Of a stretch of 42,528 nt of DNA, positions 32,475 through 39,965 are shown in pieces. The stretch lies in contig JAUCBJ010004141.1 of the NCBI GenBank assembly GCA_032718475.1, positions 1-42,528 on the forward strand, given 5' to 3'. The stretch comes from Nemertoderma westbladi (lineage: Eukaryota; Xenacoelomorpha; Nemertodermatida; Nemertodermatidae). The notes beneath the pieces are model-generated. The model saw only the letters and a list, made by a program, of their open reading frames with translations, was not told the origin of the DNA and ran no database searches. A program made the position numbers and the translations under genes. The first letter of the stretch is position 1. Each line of letters starts with the position of its first letter.

Positions 32475-33562
32475 ATCACCTGCCTCAGGATATTGCTGGA
32501 CAGATCGGTCTGATCTTTGAAAGGTAGCTTCACTACGGTACTGCGTTGGATAATCCAACGTTTATCTGGGTGAGCAGCTGTCCGAGACCTGAGCTCCTCT
32601 CGTAACTCGAACTGAAGTCGACTTTCTTCAGGTGTGTAAGCAGGGGAGATATATACTCTCTTGTACCGCTCTATGTTGCGGAGTCCCCGGGCATTCCGTA
32701 GGAGAGCCTGGCGTTTCTCCTGGGATAGAGTAATAACTATTGATCTTGGGCGACCACTGTTCTGCAGTTTTCTGACGCGTCTTGCAATAGTCTCCGCCAT
32801 AACTAGATCAACATTAATGGCGCTAGCTATGTCAATTACAGCATCTTTAACATCGCGTTCTGGTGGCAGATCGCAACCTTTTATTACGAGATTAAGTTTA
32901 CGTTTGTTGTGTTCTGCTTCTTCGTGTTGTATTTGCTTTGATAGCGCTGCAAGGTTTGGCACTTTCTTGTTGGATTAAACCTTTGAAGAGTTGGATACTT
33001 TGTTCCATACACCTCCGATATCAGGTTCCACTTCCGCTGTTGTACATGCATTGTTCAATTCTGATACAGAAGTTTCAAGGTTTGAGATCCTCTTCATGTT
33101 ATCGTCAGTGTTTGTTTCAAGTTCAACCCGAAGTTCCTTTAATCTGGTTAATGTTGCGTCTCTGTTATCATTAACCCGTTTTTCCAGTTTATTGGTTCTA
33201 CCGGTGATAGAGTCCAATTGTTGCATCTCCAACAGATTATCACATACACGCGTCTCGTGTTTCTCTAGTTCGGCAGCGAGACCAGCTAGACGTTGGCTCA
33301 CGCATGTGCCACAATAAAAATCGATTCGGCCGAATTCGGTCCCTTCTCTAGCTATACAAATCATTGAGACGTCACAGTTCGAACCAGAGCAGTTAACTTC
33401 GATTTCGGTAAACCCATCGTCCCGTGCAATATCCCGTGCTATGGTTATCTTATTAATCTTAGTGTTGCTTTGTAGTGAACCTGATTTACCCCTCGTCTGC
33501 GAGGAATGAGCATCCGTTTGTCACGCGTTTATGTTAGCCTGTTGTTTCTTTCTTCTATCCAT
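32432..33562 (-). pseudogene. LINE ORF1 (nucleic-acid-binding protein), two in-frame stops
   Basis: From an ATG at 33562 (MDRRKKQQ) the frame runs 377 codons. It is broken by TGA at 33521-33523 and by a TAA near 32975-32977, both in the same frame. The N-terminal part has a PHD-like cysteine cluster (CSGSNC ... C ... FYCGTC). A heptad-rich coiled coil follows, then an RRM-like region (RKLNLVIKGCDLPPERD ... RPRSIVITL) and a C-terminal arm with KRVYISPAYTPEESRLQFEL. Such ORF1 proteins bind element RNA. The decay is mild, so the insertion is fairly recent. Confidence 0.82.
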
Positions 33563-33798
33563 ATTATATGGTAGACCAGCAGGCAGCGAGAGAATCCAAT
33601 GATTATATACAAACATGAATTAAAATTGTTTTCACTTTTCAGACATTTCGCCGTCAACGTATTATCTACCGTACCTCTGATTAACACAGCTAATGTCCTA
33701 CTACAAATCTGCCAAGTTTCAGCCTCAACGGATTAAAAGCATAGAAATTGGAGGACATGTAGCCCTCTAGCGGGAGACTGTTCAACTGATGTCCGAAG

Positions 33799-33893
33799 GT
33801 CTCCAAATATCTCAACTTTTTCGTCCTATTGATTGTATTATAATCCTTTTGATTGTCTCCAAATATCTCAACTTTTTCGTCCTATTGATTTGT
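33799..33893. repeat. 56-bp direct duplication
   Basis: CTCCAAATATCTCAACTTTT followed by TCGTCCTATTGATT occurs at 33801 and again at 33857, immediately left of the 27-bp array. Confidence 0.9.
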
Positions 33894-34083
33894 ATTATAT
33901 TCCCCAGGATATCTGACTGTATAATATTCCCCAGGATATCTAACTGCATTATATTCCCCAGGATATCTGACTGTATAATATTCCCCAGGATATCTAACTG
34001 CATTATATTCCCCAGGATATCTATCTGCATTATATTCCCCAGGATATCTAACTGCTTTATATTCCCCAGGACATCTAACTGTG
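33891..34083. repeat. 27-bp tandem repeat, about 7 copies
   Basis: Units read ATTATATTCCCCAGGATATC followed by TAACTGC, with few substitutions. Both strands stay open for a while because 27 is a multiple of three. I see no reason to call it coding. Confidence 0.93.
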
Positions 34084-36708
34084 TAAAGGCTTTTGCAGAT
34101 ATAACTAATCATTTTTCCCACAAAGTACTGTGTAGGTGTTTTAGCGGACATAAAAAGCCATTTTTTCTGTATATGTACTTTAGGGGACATAACAAGCCAT
34201 TTTATGCCGCAATACGCCAAATACTCTTAATACAGTGTAGTTCAGATGACAACATCTATCAGCTGATTTAATGTCGATGTGGAGCTTTCTTAACTCTCTT
34301 TGTTCGGCTCGCTCGACCAATCAGAACGATTTTCATTTTATCTTGTACAGAAGCCTACGGAAGATCGCGCAATGCATTACGGTCTTTGTTTACCTTTTCC
34401 TGAGCCTCAGAACATCGGCTTTGGAATTATTCTGAGTTTCAGACTTTAGCCAAACATTAGACGGCTTTGATTATAGGAACGTATAACTGTTATCATACGC
34501 AGTGCCAGACTCAGTACTCAGTACGCACGAACCATACATATCTGTTTACTGTCGGTTATTAATTGTTATAAGTTGGTGGATATGTTGTTATATTTGGAGA
34601 ATATCGATAAATAATCATAAAACCCCAATCTTCTTGATATACTGAAGGTTAGAGAGACCGGTTACCTGTAGCAATTGCGACTTACATTATAGTGGTTTTG
34701 GAGTGAATTGAATGCTATTTCATAATCCCTACATGTGTCAGTTGCTATTCTCCTTATATATGATCAAATTTAGTGAAGGTCGGCAGATCAGTGTGCAGCA
34801 GTGTGCGGTAGTGTGCATGAGTGTGACAGATAACAAAGCATTTCCTAAAGAATGCGCTTTATACAAAAATCATTAGCCATCCCGTTGTGTTTAGTGTAAG
34901 TCATAACTCTGTTTACATACTTAGAGCGCCACGTCCTAAAGGAACTGTTAATATTTCCCGAAAGTGAATAATATTTGTCAGAGATATTATATTAACGATC
35001 AATCGAATAATACAGTAAGTCTACACCGCAATAAGGTCAGAGCATCCGAATCCAGTCTCCCTTAACCGTGGGTGAATGGTCGCGCATAGGCTGGCTTCGG
35101 CTAATGTAACTTTATGTGCACCAAATACTTGTTATAGGCTAAAGTCGATTTATAAACTAGAAACCTAAAATTGGCAGGTTAAACTGCTAAAGGTCTAAAA
35201 GCGCGAACAATAACAGTTATTCTAGTTTCTTTATTGCAACGTAGGCAATAAAGTCTAATGTACCGGTCGACCGGTAACCTGTAGGCCTAACTACCTAACC
35301 ACCCAAACCGGTACTTACAGGTACATCAGTATTATTCGATTTTGATAATTATATACCGGTAGGTCTTGATATTTAATCAGGGACTGCAGCCCTGGTTTTT
35401 TATTGGGATTTTACTTATTTCTGTCAGTTTTATTTATCTGTAAGTTAATATTGAGCAGAAGGCGTGTAAGCCTGCTCAGATTGTACAAATAATTTGTAGG
35501 CTGGATTGTTGTCTGGCTGTTGTCAGGTCCGAAGAGATTGCAGTGTGTGTAGAGTGTATGTCCGATAAAATACTAGTTAGGAAGGTGTGGGCATCCAGTG
35601 TTGTAAGGTAAATCCCCTCTGAAAGAATAAGTCGTACTACTCGGTTAGAACGCATACTAACTAACCATTTTGGAGTCTGCATATACTGTAGTTTATTTAG
35701 GCTTGATAGTAGTCTGTCAGCATTTGGTTTGTATTTTGTTTGTGTAGTCTGTACGGGTAGCGTAATATTTATTATTCAGAGTTTATGCGATTATTCGCAA
35801 CATACACAACCCCAAGTTTATTCCTACAGTAATTGTGCTTGTTATACATACCGTTATAGTTAAATTAACCCCGGTACTACATCAGGGCTGTTTGGCGTAG
35901 GTAAAGACTGGTGATTTTATGCTCTAGTCACTCCAACAGATACCGTGGTTCTTTTAGCTGTACAAGTATTTTTAACTGCTGGTTATTTGTTGTATAAGTA
36001 CTTGTACCTAATTTAGGGTTTAGTGTACAGTGCTTTCCGAAGGTAATTAGTGTATAGGCAGTATATTTGTGTTGTAAAGTGGTTAATAGGCACGTTAGCT
36101 CTGGTTGGCTGCGGTAATTAACTTCTAGGTAGGGACACTCCGGGTACATAACGTAGTACTTATAGAGCTGTAAAGCTAGAGACTATAAGTCGTCAGATGG
36201 TGGTATTTTCTTATCTAGACAACGCAATATATTTACTACTGCTTTATTATTTTCAAATACCTATCCTGTCCGTTTGTAAGAACCAGAAATTCTAACTCCT
36301 TGTTAGGCTGGTTTGTAGATTTCTTGTAAAATTATCCCTAAAATGTGTACGTGTAACTTTTGTGTTTATTTAGAGATTGTAATCTCACACAGTAATTGTA
36401 CGTAATTTGTAGTAATAAGTAACTTTGTAAATTAGAATTATTTGTTTTAGTGTCCAATAAGTAGCACTCCACTGAGAGCGCGTTCAGCTTCTGTGAAGTG
36501 ACTCCTTACCTAGAAATAATAACATTTATTTCAAATATTGTAAAAACCCATTAAACGGGTATATATATATTATAAATCAACTCAAAACCTATTTATAAAA
36601 TAGTAGGCCTGTCATCGATCAATTAGGTCTTAATATCAGTTGGACTACTGCTTAATAACGGTAATAAAGTAACGTAAAGTAACCCTAAAATTCAGAAATT
36701 CAGTTATT
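34084..36708. other. long non-coding stretch of CPEB1 intron 6
   Basis: AT-rich DNA with several ACCGGT and AGGCCT words. No recognisable coding region, RNA gene or repeat family is present. The 5' LTR and primer-binding site of the BEL/Pao element should lie in the right part of this stretch or just after it. They cannot be defined without the 3' LTR, which is outside the window. Confidence 0.4.
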
Positions 36709-36951
36709 TACGATAGGCTTATTATATTTATTTCTATAAATTTAAGCTGAAATTATATACCGGTATTCTGTAATTAATTCTAGTCTATAATTATACTTAT
36801 ATATACTATAGGTGTATGCTGTATACCGGTATTCACGATAGGCTTATTATATATTTTAATATTTATGCTTAAATTATATACCGGTATTCTGTGACTAATT
36901 CTAGTCTGTAATAATACTTATATTATATACTATAAGTGTATACCGGTATTC
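36709..36951. repeat. imperfect duplication of about 120 bp, rich in TACCGGTA
   Basis: The order ACGATAGGCTTATTATAT, AAATTATATACCGGTATTCT, AATTCTAGTCT, ATACTATA-GTGTAT and TATACCGGTATTC occurs twice in tandem, starting near 36709 and 36833. It lies just before the BEL/Pao reading frames and could belong to the LTR or leader. Confidence 0.75.
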
Positions 36952-37085
36952 TAATATATTGTATATATCACGTTACACTGAGTAACGGTATCGGTAATTA
37001 ATTACTAGGCTTTCAGTGGATACTGAATTGCTAGACTTGCTTTAACTGTCGTTATAGTAGTAGGCATTCAACTGTACAAACAAAC

Positions 37086-38003
37086 ATGGCTGACACAAAG
37101 CAAAATCTGTCAGATAGTCTCCTAAAAACAACAGTCTGCGATCCAGATAGGAGTGCGGAACGTTTGAGACCGAAGTCCAAGTCCCCTCCTACTGTAAGAA
37201 AGGTCATCCCTCCAGTAGTAGTATCCGACCCTAGGCTAGTAAAGCACCGTAGGTCTATCATAGGCACTAGGGCTCAAGTCAAGCGGGACCAAGAGGCAGC
37301 TGTTAAACAACAGCAACACCCGAACCGAGAACTTATTTCTCAGCAGACCGATAGCTCCAGTAGTTCAGATACTGTAGAGTTGACATCCGAATGCGGAGCC
37401 AAGATGGCAGAAGCAGTTTATTCGGATCCACTTCTCATTCTTCCTGAAGCCGTACTCACTAGGGTATTGATTGCGGTAGAAGAACATCAAATCGATTGGG
37501 CGAGAAGTAAGAGATCAACCAAGGACAGTTATGCGGGATACACAAGGGAGGAACTGAAGTCTATTGTCGAGACGCAATGGAACTTCCCCGGACCCGGACT
37601 CCCGTTTAACTTATCGGAAGCTGCCTGGGAAGACTTATACAGGATGGGAGTGGTAAAGGACACTAGAGATCCAGCTGTGTGGAAGAGGTCGGCAGCAGGA
37701 TATGTCCAGGGATTCTTCAACTCTTTGGAGCGATTAGAGGAACACCTGTTTCAACAACGACAAGGACCTCAAGAGCAGGGAAAGCTGCTTTATCAAGTGC
37801 GAGAACGAATTTTACGGATCAGACTAATCCTTTCAGCCTTTGAGGAAGCTTCGAAGAGAAGCCAAGACACGTCATTGCAAGTGGCCGTAAAAACTTGGTT
37901 CCAACGGGTGAGTCCAGGGAACGACACAATGGAAAGCTCAGCTAACCGAGCGCATGGCCCACGGAGAGTCAACAGACGCTACCTTTTCTCAGGTGGAAAG
38001 TGA
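37086..38003 (+). CDS. extra N-terminal reading frame of the BEL/Pao element
   Basis: This is an intact 305-residue frame starting at an ATG in good context (AACATGGC). It begins with a basic, disordered region (about 1-105). A probably helical domain follows (about 106-285) with YSDPLLILPEAVLTRVLIAV, YTREELKSIVETQWNFPGPG and a C-terminal RILRIRLILSAFEEASKR helix. I do not recognise the domain. BEL/Pao elements usually start directly with gag, so this may be an added gag-like or accessory protein. It overlaps the next frame by 50 bases (37954-38003) in a different phase. Confidence 0.6.
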   Translation: MADTKQNLSDSLLKTTVCDPDRSAERLRPKSKSPPTVRKVIPPVVVSDPRLVKHRRSIIGTRAQVKRDQEAAVKQQQHPNRELISQQTDSSSSSDTVELTSECGAKMAEAVYSDPLLILPEAVLTRVLIAVEEHQIDWARSKRSTKDSYAGYTREELKSIVETQWNFPGPGLPFNLSEAAWEDLYRMGVVKDTRDPAVWKRSAAGYVQGFFNSLERLEEHLFQQRQGPQEQGKLLYQVRERILRIRLILSAFEEASKRSQDTSLQVAVKTWFQRVSPGNDTMESSANRAHGPRRVNRRYLFSGGK

Positions 38004-38799
38004 AGCTATATCAGAGAAACCTCAGAAAAAGGATGCTATTGACATCTATCTGTCGGACTATCAACGATTCATAGGTGACAAAGAGCTAAGGAGAAGGCTA
38101 GCTGGACTTCACCCTAATAGTGAAGGGGCCAAATTTGTGTTGGACTCGTTAGATGCGGAAATATTAGCCGCTGAGCAGGCTAAATTTGATGAAAGCATCC
38201 TCATCGCTAGGGAACAGGAAGAACAATTAAAGAAAAAACGTATAGAAGACCGAAAGGCGGCAGCAGTGGCAGCAGCAGAAGTTGAAAGAAAAGCGGCAGC
38301 GGCAGCGGCAGAGGCTGAAAGAAAAGCGGCAGCGGCAGAGGCAGAAGCAGAAAGAAAGGTAGCAGCGGCAGAAGCGGAAAGAAAAGAGGCAGAGGTAGTG
38401 GCAGAAGCAGAACGGAGGGCGTCTGAAGAGACAACCCAACTAGAGTTGGAAAATCTTCAAGAGAAGCAAGACTACATAGATAAACAGAGAACAGCTAGTC
38501 AGTGGCAGATGATAAGTCGATCTACTCCCAAGAGACAGGGATTTACATCATCTGATGAAGGCGATACAACAGATCCTGAAGGCGGAGGAAATAGATCTCG
38601 TCCCAGCAGGTGTAGAAGAACGCCCCACCGTCAGAAATTGCCTAATTTGCCCCCAGCTGTGAGAAGGCAACTAGCTAGTGCAGACTTAGGTAGTACAGAA
38701 CCCTCAGACCAAATTATTAGAGTAAAAAGACTCCCTACTATAGTAGATGAGCCTGAAATAATTAGGCCTGTTCTCGAAGCCACCCCACCCCCTCTGTGA
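37954..38799 (+). CDS. second BEL/Pao reading frame, Ala/Glu coiled coil
   Basis: From an ATG at 37954, 281 residues. An N-terminal acidic/basic segment includes KKDAIDIYLSDYQRFIGDKE. A long Ala/Glu/Lys/Arg-rich helix (about 90-160) of AEAERKAAA-type repeats follows, then a Pro/Arg-rich tail. Coiled coils are common in retroelement Gag N-termini. The frame is +1 to the previous one and ends in TGA at 38797-38799, overlapping the gag frame. It could be expressed by reinitiation or frameshifting, or the three frames may be one gag broken by indels. Confidence 0.6.
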   Translation: MAHGESTDATFSQVESEAISEKPQKKDAIDIYLSDYQRFIGDKELRRRLAGLHPNSEGAKFVLDSLDAEILAAEQAKFDESILIAREQEEQLKKKRIEDRKAAAVAAAEVERKAAAAAAEAERKAAAAEAEAERKVAAAEAERKEAEVVAEAERRASEETTQLELENLQEKQDYIDKQRTASQWQMISRSTPKRQGFTSSDEGDTTDPEGGGNRSRPSRCRRTPHRQKLPNLPPAVRRQLASADLGSTEPSDQIIRVKRLPTIVDEPEIIRPVLEATPPPL

Positions 38800-39965
38800 T
38801 AGAGACCCCTGTACTTCCAGAACCCAACTCTAAATTCCATTTGCACAGCACTAAACTACCTGTGCCCAGTAGAACAGTCACTGAGACAATTCATGTCCTG
38901 GACGCCGAGCGAGACATCAATGATTTATCGCCCGTCGTCCCTCGTCTGCCCGCTACTATGTTGGCGGCTCCCACTTCGGCGGTCGAGTGCGTGGATGAGG
39001 GACGGCGGGGGATGGATCTCCTGCTCGGGCAGATGCAGGAGACTGTTCAACAGTTCAAGGGAACAGTAATAGAAAGTAGGTTAGAGTTGCAAGAAGTGGA
39101 GCAGAGTATCGCGTTAGAACGCGATAAATTAGTAAATATACAAAGGGGTATACCACCACCCCCTGTAACAATGTGTCAACCTGTTAGGTCTGAAGTATTT
39201 CATGCGCAAGGTGTGGAGCCTACACGCATCTATACTGCTAGTGAAGTAGAAACTCCTATAGTAAACCCTATTAAGGGTAATTATAAACCTGTTGACAATG
39301 ATATTCCATATAGACCTGATCCTAATCCGAGAAATTTATATACCGATAACTCGATATTAAATAACACGATGGCCCAAGAAAGTTTTACGCGTCTAATGGC
39401 TAGAACCGAAGCCCGTCAAGCGGTAAAAGTGGGAGAGATTGTCAAATTCAATGGAGATGAGATGAAATGGTTACCTTTTAATGAATATTACAAAGATAAC
39501 ATACAGAACTCTGTACTATCTAACGGAGAGAAACTTAGATTCCTCATCGAGTGTTTGGAAGGACCTCCCAAGTTAATGGCATTAAAGTTTATTGGACATC
39601 CAGATGGATTAAGACAAGTTTGGGATACACTAAACATCAGGTATGGTAATAGGACAAACATAGCTAGGCATTTGTATGCAAAATTGGTAGCGCCCCGAAA
39701 GTTCCTTAGCAGCGGGATTATAGAGTTTTCCGATGAGATTCAGGAGATCTGTAGACAACTAGATTGGTTAGGTAAGTCTCATGAATATCAGAGTTCCATG
39801 GTTATTGGAGCCATAGCCTCTACTTTGCCCAAGGGTGGAGTAGGTACTCGCTGGGACAAGAAAGTGCTCTATATGATGGACCAGCAACAAAGAGACCCTA
39901 CCATGGCTGATCTCATGTCATTCTTAAATGGAGAGGTAAAATTACAGCTCCTAAAGCAGTCCTGA
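38796..39965 (+). CDS. gag: BEL/Pao Gag (DUF1759-type)
   Basis: The frame opens after a TAG at about 38763 and has no ATG until 38958, so it is probably translated by frameshift from the upstream frame at the CCCCACCCCC run, or from 38958. A coiled-coil segment (MDLLLGQMQETVQQF onward) precedes a DUF1759-like capsid domain: EIVKFNGDEMKWLPFNEYYK, GEKLRFLIECLEGPPKLMAL, VWDTLNIRYGN, then a helical region to LNGEVKLQLL. It ends in a TGA (39963-39965). The same frame continues without another stop into the zinc-knuckle/protease region, so this stop looks like decay or a readthrough site. Confidence 0.82.
   Translation: MIETPVLPEPNSKFHLHSTKLPVPSRTVTETIHVLDAERDINDLSPVVPRLPATMLAAPTSAVECVDEGRRGMDLLLGQMQETVQQFKGTVIESRLELQEVEQSIALERDKLVNIQRGIPPPPVTMCQPVRSEVFHAQGVEPTRIYTASEVETPIVNPIKGNYKPVDNDIPYRPDPNPRNLYTDNSILNNTMAQESFTRLMARTEARQAVKVGEIVKFNGDEMKWLPFNEYYKDNIQNSVLSNGEKLRFLIECLEGPPKLMALKFIGHPDGLRQVWDTLNIRYGNRTNIARHLYAKLVAPRKFLSSGIIEFSDEIQEICRQLDWLGKSHEYQSSMVIGAIASTLPKGGVGTRWDKKVLYMMDQQQRDPTMADLMSFLNGEVKLQLLKQS

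Larger units (their letters stand above)
30540..33600 (-). mobile_element. CR1/L2-group LINE with internal RT deletion
   Basis: Reading on the minus strand: an ORF1 with a cysteine-rich finger, a coiled coil and an RRM-like domain; an overlapping ORF2 with the APE-type endonuclease; then directly the C-terminal end of ORF2. The 3' end has an AAGCGCT...GCGCTATATAAATA region and an (ATT)n tail. The reverse transcriptase that should separate the endonuclease from the C-terminus is absent; the junction lies near 31077-31113. Three in-frame stops also occur. It lies in CPEB1 intron 6, antisense. The exact clade among CR1, L2, Crack and Daphne is not decided. Confidence 0.85.

Noticed and set aside
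30300-33740. Similar words (CTGGCAAGTTTC/CTGCCAAGTTTC and CACTTTCAGATATTTCG/CACTTTTCAGACATTTCG) on both sides of the LINE, suggesting insertion into an older repeat
   Set aside because: The order of the words differs on the two sides and the similarity is short. It cannot be claimed without alignment.
33789-34271. 160-codon frame with repeated CIIFPRIS motif
   Set aside because: It is produced by the 27-bp tandem repeat; the opposite strand is open as well, and no homology is recognised outside the repeat.
34084-37085. Search by eye for the BEL/Pao 5' LTR and primer-binding site
   Set aside because: Many TG...CA pairs are possible and the matching 3' LTR is outside the window, so no boundary can be supported.
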